A stretch of 64,000 nucleotides of DNA from JABFWF01 sp035539135 (lineage in GTDB: Bacteria > Pseudomonadota > Gammaproteobacteria > Xanthomonadales > Xanthomonadaceae). Each line of letters starts with the position of its first letter. Within the stretch, counting starts at the first letter, position 1. Both the position numbers and the translations under genes were made by a program. Shown here in pieces: positions 18,001-27,279 of the stretch. Location of the stretch: positions 62,001 to 126,000 of the forward strand of contig DATLJD010000005.1 in the NCBI GenBank assembly GCA_035539135.1, written 5' to 3'. The notes beneath the pieces were generated by a model, which did no database searches, was not told the DNA's origin, and worked only from the letters and a program-made list of their open reading frames with translations.

Positions 18001-21000
18001 ATGGGCAGGCGTCTGGTGCAACCACCACAGGCGTCGCCGGGGCGCGGCCGCGTCCTGGTGACGGTCCTGTTGCTGTGCTGCCTGCTGTCCGCCATGTCCG
18101 GGCTGTGGCTGCTGCATGGGCAGCGCACCGGCGTGCTGCTGCTGGTGCTGCTCGCGCTCGGCCTGCTCGGGCTGGGCGGCCTGGCGGCGCAGGCCGCGCG
18201 CCAGTGGCGGCGGGAGCGGGCGCACTGGGCCCGCGCGCTGGACGAACAGGTCGCGCTGCTGGGCGCGACCCAGCGCATCGCCGGGCTCGGCGACTGGTCC
18301 TGGGACGTCGCCACCGACCGCGTGCACTGGTCGCCGGAGACCTTCGCCCTGTACGGTCGCCCGCCCAGCGAAACGCTGCGCCGCGAGGAATGCCTGGAGT
18401 GGATCCACCCCGACGACCGCGGGGTGGTCGAGCAGCACGTGCAACGGCTGGCGGAGGGCGAGGGCCCGCTCGAACTGGATTTCCGGATCATCCGTCCGGA
18501 CGGCGAGGTGCGCACCATCCACGCGCGCGGCGGGTGGCAGGAGGAGGACGGCCGGCGCGTCGTCGGCGGCACCCAGCAGGACGTCACCGAATACGCCCGC
18601 ACGCGCGCCAAGCTCGACGCGGTGCGCGCGCAGTACCGGTTCCTGTTCGACCACAACCCGGTGCCGATGTGGGTGTTCGATCGCGAGACCTTCCGCTTCC
18701 TCGCGGTCAACGACGCCATGCTGCGCCATTACGGCTACACCCGCGCCGAAGTGCTCGCGATGACGGTGCTCGATATCCGCCCCGCCACCGAGCGCGCCGC
18801 GATGCAGGCCGCCGCGCGCATTCCCGGCCCGGAGCGCGCGCAGGGCGAGGTCTGGACGCACCTGCGCAAGGATGGTCGTGCGATGCGGATGGCGCTGTAC
18901 CTGCACGACCTCGATTTCCACGGCCGGCCGGCGCGGCTGGCCGCGGCGCAGGACGTCACCGAGCGCGAGCGGGTGGAAGAGCGCTTCCGCATGGTCGCGC
19001 GCGCGACCAGCGACGCGGTCTACGACCTGGACGTGGGCAACGGCGCGCTGTGGTGGAGCGCGTCGTTCTTCACGATGTTCGGGCACTCCCCCGACGACGT
19101 GCCGGCGACGCTGGACGCCTGGGAGGAGCTCATCCATCCGGGCGACCGCGAGCGCGCCAGCGCCTCCCTGCAGGCCGCCTTCGACACCGGGGTCAGCGAG
19201 TGGGAATGCGAGTACCGCTTCCGCCGCGGCGACGGCAGCTGGGCCGACGTGGTGGATCGCGGCTTCCTGCAGCGCGACGAACTCGGCAAGGTCGTGCGCA
19301 TGGTCGGCGGCATGCTCGACGTCACCGAGCGCCACCGCGACCAGGCCGACCTGCGCCTGCTGCGGCGCGCGGTGCAGGCGACCGGCAACGGCATCGTGAT
19401 CGCCGACGCGCGCGATCCGGCGCACCCGGTGGTGTACGTCAACGCCGCCTTCGAGCAGATCACCGGCTACCCGGCGGCGGAGATCGTCGGCCGCAACTGC
19501 CGGATCCTCCAGGGCGCGCACGGCGACCAGCCCGGGGTCGCCGAAATTCGGCGCGCGCTGGCCGAACAGCGCGAGGCGCGCGCGGTGCTGCGCAATTACC
19601 GGCGCGACGGCCGCATGTTCTGGAACGAGTTCCGGCTGACGCCGGTGCGCGACGACGCCGGCACCCTCACCCACTTCGTCGGCGTGCTGGCGGACGTCAC
19701 CGAGCGCCAGCGCCAGGAGGAGCAGCTGGCCTGGCGCGCGACCCACGACGATCTCACCGGCCTGCCCAACCGCCAGCTGCTGCACGACCGCCTGCAACAG
19801 GCCATCGCCGGCGCCGGGCGCCATGGCCACGGCGTCGCGGTGGTGTTCGTGGACCTCGACGACTTCAAGCTGATCAACGACAGCCTCGGCCACAGCGCCG
19901 GCGATACCGCGCTGAAGGAAATCGCGCGCCGCCTGCACGGGATCGTGCGCGATGCCGACACGGTCGGCCGCTTCGGTGGCGACGAGTTCGTGGTGGTGCT
20001 CGCGCAGACCGACGAGGCCGGGCTGCAGGCGGTGATCGCCCGAATCGGCGAGGTGCTGGCCGAGCCGATCGACCTGGCGGGCGTGCGCCACCAGCTCACC
20101 CCCAGCATCGGCCACTGCCGCTACCCGCGCGACGGCGGCGACGCCGAAACCCTGCTGCGCCACGCCGACCTCGCGATGTACCAGGCCAAGCGGCAGGGAC
20201 GGAACCGCGCGATCGCCTACCGGGCGGAATTCGACGGCACCGTGTCGCAGCGGCTGCAGCTGGTCTCGCAGCTGCGCGACGGACTGCAGCGCGGCGAGTT
20301 CCCGCTGTACTTCCAGCCGCTGTGGGGGCTGGACGGGCGCCCGCTGGGGCTGGAGGCGCTGGTGCGCTGGCACCATCCCGAGCGCGGCCTGCTGCCGCCG
20401 GCCGAGTTCATCGCGGTGTGCGAGGAGAGCGGCCTGATCGTCGACCTCGGCCGCCACGTGCTGCGCGAGGCGGCGCGCCACCACGCGCTGCTGGTCGCCG
20501 CGGGGCTCGGCCACCTGCGCATCGCGGTGAACGTGTCGGCCGCGCAGTTCGCCCACGACATCGACCGCGAGGTCGCCGCGGTGGTGCGCGAGTTCCTGCT
20601 GCCGCCTGGCGCGCTGGAGCTCGAGCTCACCGAGAGCGTGATCATGGACAGCACCGAGCGCGCGATCGAGACCATGCGCCGGATCGCCGGGCTCGGCGTC
20701 GGCCTGTCGCTGGACGACTTCGGCACCGGCTATTCCAGCCTGGCCTACCTGAAGCGGCTGCCGCTGGACCGGCTGAAGATCGACCGTTCGTTCGTGCAGG
20801 ACCTCGGCCACGACCTCGACGACGCCGCGATCTGCGCTTCGATCATCGGCCTCGGCCACCTGCTCGGCCTGCGCACGGTCGCCGAGGGCGTGGAGACCGA
20901 CCAGCAGCGCGCGTGGCTGCAGGCGCGCGGTTGCGACGAACTGCAGGGCTTCCTGCTCGGTCGCCCGCAGCCGTTCGACGACCTGCTGCCCTACCTGCTG

Positions 21001-21036
21001 GCGGAGGCGCCGGTGGTGTTCGAGCGCGAGGCCTGA
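18001..21036 (+). CDS. PAS-PAS-PAS-LOV-GGDEF-EAL protein, putative blue-light-responsive c-di-GMP enzyme
   Basis: A 1011-residue protein with two N-terminal membrane helices (about residues 18-65), three PAS domains (about 80-200, 205-320, 325-450), a LOV domain (about 455-575), GGDEF and EAL. The LOV domain has GRNCRILQG with Cys500, Asn532 in NYRRDG and Asn542 in FWN. These spacings (32 and 10 residues) equal those of phototropin LOV2. The next expected residue, Gln 21 positions later, is Leu563. GGDEF is intact (RFGGDEF) with an RxxD inhibitory site (RDAD) nine residues before it. The EAL domain keeps EALVRW, NVS, ELTES, DDFGTGYSS and AEGVE. The start is the ATG after AGGGGAG; a GTG at 17995 is too close to it. 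Net direction of c-di-GMP turnover cannot be read from sequence. Confidence 0.9.
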   Translation: MGRRLVQPPQASPGRGRVLVTVLLLCCLLSAMSGLWLLHGQRTGVLLLVLLALGLLGLGGLAAQAARQWRRERAHWARALDEQVALLGATQRIAGLGDWSWDVATDRVHWSPETFALYGRPPSETLRREECLEWIHPDDRGVVEQHVQRLAEGEGPLELDFRIIRPDGEVRTIHARGGWQEEDGRRVVGGTQQDVTEYARTRAKLDAVRAQYRFLFDHNPVPMWVFDRETFRFLAVNDAMLRHYGYTRAEVLAMTVLDIRPATERAAMQAAARIPGPERAQGEVWTHLRKDGRAMRMALYLHDLDFHGRPARLAAAQDVTERERVEERFRMVARATSDAVYDLDVGNGALWWSASFFTMFGHSPDDVPATLDAWEELIHPGDRERASASLQAAFDTGVSEWECEYRFRRGDGSWADVVDRGFLQRDELGKVVRMVGGMLDVTERHRDQADLRLLRRAVQATGNGIVIADARDPAHPVVYVNAAFEQITGYPAAEIVGRNCRILQGAHGDQPGVAEIRRALAEQREARAVLRNYRRDGRMFWNEFRLTPVRDDAGTLTHFVGVLADVTERQRQEEQLAWRATHDDLTGLPNRQLLHDRLQQAIAGAGRHGHGVAVVFVDLDDFKLINDSLGHSAGDTALKEIARRLHGIVRDADTVGRFGGDEFVVVLAQTDEAGLQAVIARIGEVLAEPIDLAGVRHQLTPSIGHCRYPRDGGDAETLLRHADLAMYQAKRQGRNRAIAYRAEFDGTVSQRLQLVSQLRDGLQRGEFPLYFQPLWGLDGRPLGLEALVRWHHPERGLLPPAEFIAVCEESGLIVDLGRHVLREAARHHALLVAAGLGHLRIAVNVSAAQFAHDIDREVAAVVREFLLPPGALELELTESVIMDSTERAIETMRRIAGLGVGLSLDDFGTGYSSLAYLKRLPLDRLKIDRSFVQDLGHDLDDAAICASIIGLGHLLGLRTVAEGVETDQQRAWLQARGCDELQGFLLGRPQPFDDLLPYLLAEAPVVFEREA

Positions 21037-21054
21037 GGCGCCCGCCGCGGCGCG

Positions 21055-21990
21055 CTAGCGTGCCTTGCGCTTCGCCCGCGGGTGCGCCGCGTCGTAAACC
21101 TTGGCCAGGTGCTGGAAGTCCAGGTGGGTGTAGATCTGGGTGGTGGCGATGTCGGCGTGGCCGAGCAGTTCCTGCACGCCGCGCAGGTCGCCGGAGGATT
21201 CCAGCACGTGGCTGGCGAAGGAGTGCCGCAGCAGGTGCGGGTGCACGCGCTTGAACAGCCCCTGGCGGCGCGCCAGCTGGCGCAGCCGCAGTTGCACGGC
21301 GCGCGGCGTGATCGGGCCGTTGCGGCCGGGGAACACCGGCGCGTCGGATTCGGGGCGCTGCTCGACGCGCCAGGCGGAGAGCGCGGCGCGCGCGTGCGAG
21401 CCGACCGGCACCGTGCGCTGGCGGCTGCCCTTGCCGAGCACGGTCACCAGCCCGTCGTCCAGGTGCAAGTCGCGCCAGCGCAACGCGCACAGCTCGGACA
21501 GGCGCAGGCCGGAGGAATAGAACAGCTCCAGCAGCGCGCGGTCGCGCAGGCCGAGCGGCGCGTCGGTCGGGACTTCGACCAATTGCTTGGCCTCGTCCGG
21601 ATCGAGCACCTGCGGCAGCTTGCGCGGCGCCTTCGGCGCGCGGATCGCGGCGGCCGGGTTGGCGGCGATGCGACCGTGCTTCAGCAGCCAGCGGTAGAAG
21701 CTGCGGCAGGCGGACAGGCGACGCTGCAGGCTCTTGGGCGACAGCCCGCGGCGGTGCTCGGCGGCGACGAAGGCGCGCAGCTGCGCGTCGGTGAGCGCAC
21801 ACGCATCCGCGCCGGCGTCCTCCGCATAGGCGCCGAGCGCGGCGAGGTCACGGCGGTAGCCGTCGAGGGTGTGCGGCGACATCGCCCGCTCGACCTCGAG
21901 GTGGTGCAGGAATTCGGCGGCGGCCGGCGCAAGCGGCGCGTCCGGGGTGCGTGGCGGGTCGAGCGGCGTGGCGGCGGAGCGGCGGTTCAT
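21055..21990 (-). CDS. xerC: Tyrosine recombinase XerC
   Basis: A 311-residue tyrosine recombinase. The SAM-like core-binding domain covers about residues 20-115, and the catalytic domain contains the first arginine in SGLRLSEL, HLLRHSFASH (His-x-x-Arg), LGHADIATTQ and the nucleophilic tyrosine in IYTHLDFQ. XerC acts with XerD at dif to resolve chromosome dimers. The gene follows dapF and the DUF484 gene in the same order as in E. coli (dapF-yigA-xerC), which separates it from XerD and from integrases. A basic tail (AKRKAR) ends the protein. Confidence 0.93.
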   Translation of the reverse strand: MNRRSAATPLDPPRTPDAPLAPAAAEFLHHLEVERAMSPHTLDGYRRDLAALGAYAEDAGADACALTDAQLRAFVAAEHRRGLSPKSLQRRLSACRSFYRWLLKHGRIAANPAAAIRAPKAPRKLPQVLDPDEAKQLVEVPTDAPLGLRDRALLELFYSSGLRLSELCALRWRDLHLDDGLVTVLGKGSRQRTVPVGSHARAALSAWRVEQRPESDAPVFPGRNGPITPRAVQLRLRQLARRQGLFKRVHPHLLRHSFASHVLESSGDLRGVQELLGHADIATTQIYTHLDFQHLAKVYDAAHPRAKRKAR

Positions 21991-22041
21991 CGGCAGGCGC
22001 GGGATGCCCGCCTGCGCGGGCGCGAGGCGATGCGTTGCGCG

Positions 22042-22728
22042 CTAGCCGGCATACCGCGCCAGCGCCGTGACCAGCGCCTCGCCCATCATGCGCAGGAACA
22101 GCGTGCCCATGCCGGGGAAGAAGCGGTTGGGATCGTGGCTGCCGACCGCGAGCAGGCCCAGCGCGGCGCCGTCGCCGCCGCGCAGCGGCAGCAGCACGCT
22201 CGACTGCACTTCTTCCGCGCGCGCGCCGTACAGCAGCGCGTGCTTGTCCGGATGCAGGCGGCCGGTGATCGGCTCGCCCGCGGCGAGCGCGTCGCGGAAC
22301 GGCGCCAGGCGCGCGTCTGCGGCCGGGATCACCTGCAGCCAGTCGGCATCGCCGAGGTCCGCGACCGGCGCGAACAGCACGATCCGCACCAGGTCGCCCT
22401 GGAAGTCCTCGGCCAGCGACGCCGCCATCGCGCGCAGGGTGCCGGCCGCGTCGTCCTGGCGCAGCAGGGCGAGGGTCAGCTGGTGGGTGCGCACCGCCAG
22501 CCGCTCGTTCTCCTGCGCGTTGGCGTACAGCTCGTGCAGGCGGCGCGAGAGTTCGCGGTTCTTGTCGCGCAGCACTTCCAGCTGGTAGCTCGCCAGCGAC
22601 GCCGCCGGGCCTTCCTCGCGCGGCACCACCAGGCTCAGCGCGAGGTCGGGGAACTGCTGCAGGAACTGCGGGTGGCGTCGCAGCCAGGCGGCGACTTCGT
22701 GCGCGCCGAGCTTCTCGCTCTCGCTCAT
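22042..22728 (-). CDS. DUF484 family protein (YigA-like)
   Basis: A 228-residue protein of the DUF484 family, which has a GAF-like fold after a short coiled-coil. The family start EVAAWLRRHPQFLQQFPDL is clearly recognisable near residue 12, and the C-terminal part GALGLLAVGSHDPNRFFPGMGTLFL contains the conserved FxPGMGT segment. It lies between dapF and xerC, ten bases after dapF, a position kept across gammaproteobacteria. The function is unknown; it has no membrane segment or catalytic motif that I can recognise. Confidence 0.9.
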   Translation of the reverse strand: MSESEKLGAHEVAAWLRRHPQFLQQFPDLALSLVVPREEGPAASLASYQLEVLRDKNRELSRRLHELYANAQENERLAVRTHQLTLALLRQDDAAGTLRAMAASLAEDFQGDLVRIVLFAPVADLGDADWLQVIPAADARLAPFRDALAAGEPITGRLHPDKHALLYGARAEEVQSSVLLPLRGGDGAALGLLAVGSHDPNRFFPGMGTLFLRMMGEALVTALARYAG

Positions 22729-22738
22729 GCGTGGGCGC

Positions 22739-23590
22739 TCATGCGTGGAATTCCCCCTCGAAGACGAATGCGGCGGGCCCGGCCATTGTGATCGGCGCGT
22801 CGTCGTCGCGCCAGCCGATCACCAGTTCGCCGCCCGCCAGCTCGACCGCGACCTCGCGCTCGACGCGGTGCCGCCGGGCGAGGATCGCGACCGCCGCGCA
22901 GGCGCCGCTGCCGCAGGCGAGGGTCTCGCCGGCGCCGCGTTCGTACACGCGCAGGCGGATGCGGTCGGGCGCGAGCACGCGGGCGAAGCCCACGTTGACC
23001 GATTCCGGGAACGCGGGGTGGCGTTGCAGCGCCGCGCCGACGCGGGCGACCGGCGCCGTCTCGATGTCCTCGACCTCGATGAGCGCGTGCGGGTTGCCCA
23101 TCGACGCCGCGCCGAAATCCACCCGCGCGCCGTCGACCTTGAGCGTGTAGCGATCCTGCGCCGCGTTGAAGCCGCGCAGCGGGATCCGCGCCGGCTCGAA
23201 CAGCGGCACCCCCATCGCGATGCGGTAACGGCCGCCGCCGAGCACTTCGACCTCGTGGCGCCCGGCCGGACTGTCCAGCGCGAAGCCGGTGGCCGGCGCG
23301 GCGCCGGCGCGCACCAGCCACGCCGCGACGCAGCGCGCGCCGTTTCCGCACTGCTGCGCGGCCGAGCCGTCGGCGTTCCAGATCCGGTAGGCGGCGGCCG
23401 CGCCGGGCGAGCGCGCGGCCTCGACGGTCAGGATCTGGTCGCAGCCGACGCCGGTGTGGCGGTCGGCGAGCCGGCGGCACAACGCGGGCGACGGCGGCGT
23501 CATGCCGTCGCGCAGGTCGAGCACGACGAAGTCGTTGCCCGCACCGTGCATCTTGGTGAAGCGCAGCGGCGGGCGCGGCGCGGGCGTCAT
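22739..23590 (-). CDS. dapF: Diaminopimelate epimerase
   Basis: A 283-residue DapF that converts LL- to meso-diaminopimelate for lysine and peptidoglycan synthesis. The two catalytic cysteines are Cys81 in QQCGNGARC and Cys226 in LACGSGAC. The N-terminal FTKMHGAGNDF motif and the central MGNPHAL motif are intact, and the length is normal (about 275). It lies four bases after lptM and ten before the DUF484 gene, forming lptM-dapF-DUF484-xerC. The start is the ATG ten codons before the conserved domain; no closer candidate exists. Confidence 0.95.
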   Translation of the reverse strand: MTPAPRPPLRFTKMHGAGNDFVVLDLRDGMTPPSPALCRRLADRHTGVGCDQILTVEAARSPGAAAAYRIWNADGSAAQQCGNGARCVAAWLVRAGAAPATGFALDSPAGRHEVEVLGGGRYRIAMGVPLFEPARIPLRGFNAAQDRYTLKVDGARVDFGAASMGNPHALIEVEDIETAPVARVGAALQRHPAFPESVNVGFARVLAPDRIRLRVYERGAGETLACGSGACAAVAILARRHRVEREVAVELAGGELVIGWRDDDAPITMAGPAAFVFEGEFHA

Positions 23591-23594
23591 GGCC

Positions 23595-23819
23595 TCAACC
23601 GTTGCCGTCGCCAGCCGGCGGCGCCGTGTCCTGCACTTCCGGCGCGGGCGGCGGCGGCAGCTCGGACGACGGTTCCACAGGGGCTGGCGCGGCCTCCGGG
23701 GCCGGCGTGGCCTGCGGCGCGGGCGCCGGCACCGGGCGCACCAGCGGGCCCTTGTTGCCGCAGGCGGCGAGCGCCAGCGTGGCGGTGGCGAGGAAGGCGA
23801 GCGGCAGGAGGCGGTTCAT
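23595..23819 (-). CDS. lptM: LptM-type small lipoprotein (YifL-like)
   Basis: A 74-residue lipoprotein. A signal peptide ends in the lipobox LAAC (Cys20), followed at once by GNKGPLV, which matches the CGLKGPLY motif of E. coli LptM. In E. coli that lipid-anchored N-terminal motif binds the LptDE lipopolysaccharide translocon and helps LptD form its native disulfides. The rest is a proline/alanine-rich tail. Its position directly before dapF is the same as in E. coli and supports the call. Confidence 0.85.
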   Translation of the reverse strand: MNRLLPLAFLATATLALAACGNKGPLVRPVPAPAPQATPAPEAAPAPVEPSSELPPPPAPEVQDTAPPAGDGNG

Positions 23820-23847
23820 CGCCGCAGTGTAGCGCGGGCGGGCGCGC

Positions 23848-24237
23848 TCAGGCGCGCGGTTCCGGGCGCCTCCACAGCCACGCCGCGACCACCGCCATCA
23901 CCGCGCAGCCGGTCGCCGCCATCCACCACTTCGGCGCGGTCGCGAACAGCAGCGCGCCGCAGGCCACCATCATCACGCTCGCCAGCCATTTGCTGCGACG
24001 GCTGACCGCGCCCTGCGCCTGCCAGTCGCGGATCATCGGCCCGAACTGCCGGTGCGCGAGCAGCCACCGGTGCAGCTTCGTCGAGCCGCGCGCCGCGGCC
24101 CAAGCGGCCAGCAGCACGAACGGCACGGTCGGCAGTCCGGGCACCACGATGCCGACCAGGCCGAGCGCGAGGCTGGCGTAGGCCAGCAGCCACCAGGCCC
24201 AGCGGAGTCGCGTCTGCTTCGGAAGGGCGGATGTCAT
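23848..24237 (-). CDS. Small inner-membrane protein, DUF454/YbaN family
   Basis: A 129-residue protein with an N-terminal helical hairpin (AYASLALGLVGIVVPGLPTVPF, conserved PGLPTxPF turn) and two further helices near the C-terminus. A central HRQFGPMIRDW segment is typical of the YbaN family. The function is unknown. The ATG at 24237 begins the conserved region; a GTG six codons upstream is also possible. It is separated from lptM by 28 bases on the same strand and may share that operon. Confidence 0.82.
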   Translation of the reverse strand: MTSALPKQTRLRWAWWLLAYASLALGLVGIVVPGLPTVPFVLLAAWAAARGSTKLHRWLLAHRQFGPMIRDWQAQGAVSRRSKWLASVMMVACGALLFATAPKWWMAATGCAVMAVVAAWLWRRPEPRA

Positions 24238-24270
24238 CCGGGCATGTCCGTGCACGATCGGCCCGACCGC

Positions 24271-24337
24271 AGAGCGGAGCTTGCTCCGCTGCGCCAGGAC
24301 CCGGCGCCAAGGCAGCGGAGCGAACTCCGCTCCACGG
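24271..24337. repeat. Inverted pair of REP hairpins
   Basis: Two GCGGAGC...GCTCCGC palindromes, 24271-24290 in + and 24314-24337 in - orientation, separated by about 23 bases. An inverted REP pair forms a BIME-like unit between the YbaN gene and oligopeptidase B. Confidence 0.7.
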
Positions 24338-24369
24338 GTCGCGTGCGGCGGAGCAGCTCGGGGGCCGCG

Positions 24370-26529
24370 TCAGCGCGCTTCCGCGACGCCGAGCTGGTCG
24401 AGCAGGAACGCGTACATCTCGGCCAGTTCGCGGTAGCGGCGGAATCGGCCCGACTTGCCGCCGTGGCCGGCGTCCATGTTGACGCGGAACACGACCGGCC
24501 GCGTGCCGGTGTCGAGGTCGCGCAGGCGGGCGACGTACTTCGCCGGTTCCCAGTACTGCACCTGCGAGTCCCACAGCCCGGTGCCGATGAACATCGCCGG
24601 GTAGGCCTGCGCCTTCAGGTTGTCGTACGGCGAGTACGACAGCATGTAGTCGTAGTACGCCTTCTGCTCCGGGTTGCCCCACTCGTCGTATTCGTTGGTG
24701 GTCAGCGGGATCGACGGGTCGAGCATGGTGGTGACCACGTCCACGAACGGCACCTGCGACAGGATCACCCGGTACTTCTCCGGCGCCATGTTGCTGATCG
24801 CGCCCATCAGCAGGCCGCCGGCGCTGCCGCCGTAGGCGGCGACGCGATCCTTCGCAGCATAGCCTTCCTGCACCAGGAAGTCGGTGACGTCGATGAAGTC
24901 GGTGAAGGTGTTCTTCTTGTGGAACAGCTTGCCGTCGTCGTACCAGGCGCGCCCCAACTCCTGGCCGCCGCGGATGTGCGCGATCGCGTAGACCATGCCG
25001 CGGTCCAGCAGGCTGACCACCGGCAGGTTGAAGTTGGGGTCGGTGGACGAACCGTAGCTGCCGTAGGCGTACTGCAGCAGCGCCGCGCTGCCGTCCTTGC
25101 GGAAGCCCTTGCGGTAGACCAGCGACACCGGCACCTTCGTGCCGTCGCGCGCGGTCGCCCACAGGCGTTCGGTTTGGTACTTGGACGGGTCGTAGCCGAG
25201 CACCGGCTGCTGCTTGAGCTGGCGGCGCTCGCCGGTGCGCACGTTGAGCTCGTAGGTGGTCGCGGGCGTGGTCAGCGAGGTGTAGCTGTAGCGCAGCCAG
25301 TCGGTGCCGGGCTCGGAATTCACGTCCAGGCCCATCGAATAGGCGGGCTCGTCGACCTTGACGAACTCCTCGCCGCCGTCCTTCAGCAGCCGCAGCCGCT
25401 CCAGACCGCCGGAGCGCTCGGCGACCGCGGTGAAGCCGTCGAACAGCTCGAAGCCGTCCACGAACACGTCGTCCCGGTGCGGCACCCATTCGCGCCACTG
25501 TGCCCGCGAGCTCGCGTCCGAGGGCGCGGTCATCAGCTTGAAGTTGCTGGCCGGCTTGCCGTCGGCGCCGGGCGCGTTGGTGCGGATCACCCAGCGGTCG
25601 CCGAGGTGGTCGGCCTGGTATTCGACGTCGCGCTGGCGTGGCGCCAGCACGGTGAACGCGCGCGGGTCGGCGGCCGGCGCGCAGCGCATCTCGCTGGACA
25701 CGGTGGACTCGACCGAGATGCAGAGATAGCGGTCGTCCCGGCTGCGGTCGATGCCCATGTAGAAGCTGTCGTCGTGCTCCTCGTAGACGACCTCGTCGGC
25801 ACTCGCCGGCGTGCCCAGCAGGTGCTTTTTCACCCGCTTGGTGAGCAGCGTTTCCGGGTCGTTCTCGACGTAGAACAGCGTGCGGTTGTCGTCGGCCCAG
25901 ACGAGGTTGGGCGACACGCCGCGGATCACGTCGGGATAGACCTCGCCGCTCACGAGGTTCTTCACCCGGATCGTGTACTGGCGACGGCCGACATCGTCCT
26001 CGGCCCACGCCAGCAGGGTGTTGTCCTGGCTCACGGCCCAGTCACCGACGCTGAAGTAGTCCTTGCCCGCGGCCATCGCGTTGACGTCGAGCAGCACCTG
26101 CTCGGCGCCCTCCAGCTCGCTGCCGAGCGAGGGCGTGCGGGCGGGTTCGCCCTGCCGGCGCGCGTACACCGGGTAGTCCTGGCCGGTTTCGAAGCGGGTG
26201 TAGTACCACCAGCCGCGTTCGCGGTAGGGCACCGAGCTGTCGTCCTGCTTGATGCGGCCGACGATCTCCCCGTAGACCTTGTCCTGCAGCGGCTTGAGCG
26301 GCGCCATCAGCGCATCGGCGTAGGCGTTTTCCGCCGCGAGGTAGGCCAGCATCTCCGGGTTCTCGCGCTTGTCGTCGCGCAGCCAGTAGTACTCGTCGGC
26401 GCGCGCGGCGCCGTGCGGCGCGGTCACGGTGTGCGGCTTCTTCGCCACGTCCGGCGGCGCGGGACGGTCGGCGGCGGGGGCGGTCGGGGTCATCAGCAGC
26501 AGGCTCGCGAGCAGGAAGATGGGCTTCAT
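24370..26529 (-). CDS. Exported S9A oligopeptidase B-like serine peptidase
   Basis: A 719-residue prolyl-oligopeptidase family enzyme. The signal peptide starts at the chosen ATG (IFLLASLLLMTPTAPA, cleavage near residue 19-20); an in-frame ATG 24 bases upstream would put charged residues before it. The propeller occupies roughly residues 80-460. The nucleophile is Ser569 in YGGSAGG; the acid lies near the FIGTGLWDSQV segment and the histidine in AGHGGKSGR. Oligopeptidase B cuts after Arg/Lys in peptides up to about 30 residues. Many homologues in this bacterial family are exported, unlike the cytosolic E. coli PtrB. Confidence 0.87.
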   Translation of the reverse strand: MKPIFLLASLLLMTPTAPAADRPAPPDVAKKPHTVTAPHGAARADEYYWLRDDKRENPEMLAYLAAENAYADALMAPLKPLQDKVYGEIVGRIKQDDSSVPYRERGWWYYTRFETGQDYPVYARRQGEPARTPSLGSELEGAEQVLLDVNAMAAGKDYFSVGDWAVSQDNTLLAWAEDDVGRRQYTIRVKNLVSGEVYPDVIRGVSPNLVWADDNRTLFYVENDPETLLTKRVKKHLLGTPASADEVVYEEHDDSFYMGIDRSRDDRYLCISVESTVSSEMRCAPAADPRAFTVLAPRQRDVEYQADHLGDRWVIRTNAPGADGKPASNFKLMTAPSDASSRAQWREWVPHRDDVFVDGFELFDGFTAVAERSGGLERLRLLKDGGEEFVKVDEPAYSMGLDVNSEPGTDWLRYSYTSLTTPATTYELNVRTGERRQLKQQPVLGYDPSKYQTERLWATARDGTKVPVSLVYRKGFRKDGSAALLQYAYGSYGSSTDPNFNLPVVSLLDRGMVYAIAHIRGGQELGRAWYDDGKLFHKKNTFTDFIDVTDFLVQEGYAAKDRVAAYGGSAGGLLMGAISNMAPEKYRVILSQVPFVDVVTTMLDPSIPLTTNEYDEWGNPEQKAYYDYMLSYSPYDNLKAQAYPAMFIGTGLWDSQVQYWEPAKYVARLRDLDTGTRPVVFRVNMDAGHGGKSGRFRRYRELAEMYAFLLDQLGVAEAR

Positions 26530-26637
26530 GGGGTCCGCCAGGTGGAGGCGCAATGGGCGCGCGGCGCCGGATGCCGCGCGGGCGCCAAGGTAGCAGCAAA
26601 GCGGCGGTGCGGGAGGCCGGCGCGGGCCAGCCCGCGG

Positions 26638-27105
26638 CTACATCACGTGCGCCAGCCACAGCAGTTCGGGCTGGGCGAGGCGCTCGAACTCCGCGTAGGG
26701 CATGCACACGACGTCGGTGTGCGAGCCGGCGTTGAAGGCGATCTCGCCCTGCCCGGCCAGGCGCGCGTCGATGTAGACCGGCATGCCGTAGAGGTGGCCG
26801 AAAGGCGGCATCGCGCCGACCTCGCAATCGGGAAAGGCAGCGCGGAACTCCTGTTCCTCCGCCAGTTCCACGACGGAACCGCCAAGCGCGCGCGAGAGCC
26901 GGGTCAGGTCGATCCGGTAGGCGGCCGGCATCACCATCATCGCCAGCGTGCCGTCCACCTTCAGCATCACCGTCTTGGCGAAGTGGCGTTGGCCGATGTG
27001 GGCCGCGTTCGCGGTTTCCTGCGCGGTGACAGTGCGCGGGTGTTCCAGCGCGGTGTACGGCGCGTGCGCGTCGTCGAGGAAGTTGTGCAGGCGCGGGGCG
27101 AGCAT
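26638..27105 (-). CDS. YbaK/ProX-type aminoacyl-tRNA deacylase
   Basis: A 155-residue single-domain protein of the YbaK/aminoacyl-tRNA deacylase family. Characteristic segments are FAKTVMLK (with the conserved lysine), GAMPPFGHLYGMPVYID and FNAGSHTDVV. These proteins hydrolyse mischarged tRNAs in trans. The ATG is preceded by GGAGGAG at six bases. The length matches the family (about 150-165). Substrate preference (Cys-tRNAPro, Ala-tRNAPro or other) cannot be read from sequence by eye. Confidence 0.85.
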   Translation of the reverse strand: MLAPRLHNFLDDAHAPYTALEHPRTVTAQETANAAHIGQRHFAKTVMLKVDGTLAMMVMPAAYRIDLTRLSRALGGSVVELAEEQEFRAAFPDCEVGAMPPFGHLYGMPVYIDARLAGQGEIAFNAGSHTDVVCMPYAEFERLAQPELLWLAHVM

Positions 27106-27279
27106 GATCGGCTCCTCCGGCGTCCGCCTTCGTCCGCTCCGGCGGACGCCACGCGGTGTTCGGGCGCGCGTCGTGCGCGCCGCCGATGCCGCCGTGGCAT
27201 CGGCTCCGACTCTACTCCGCGTGGCGTTCGGCCCGGCTTGACCTGGCTGAACCAGGAACGGGAGACGGGAGACGGGAGA

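Noticed and set aside
17887..20859. A 990-codon - strand open frame opposite the LOV-GGDEF-EAL gene
   Set aside because: No recognisable domain, biased composition, and full overlap with a gene that has clear motifs throughout.
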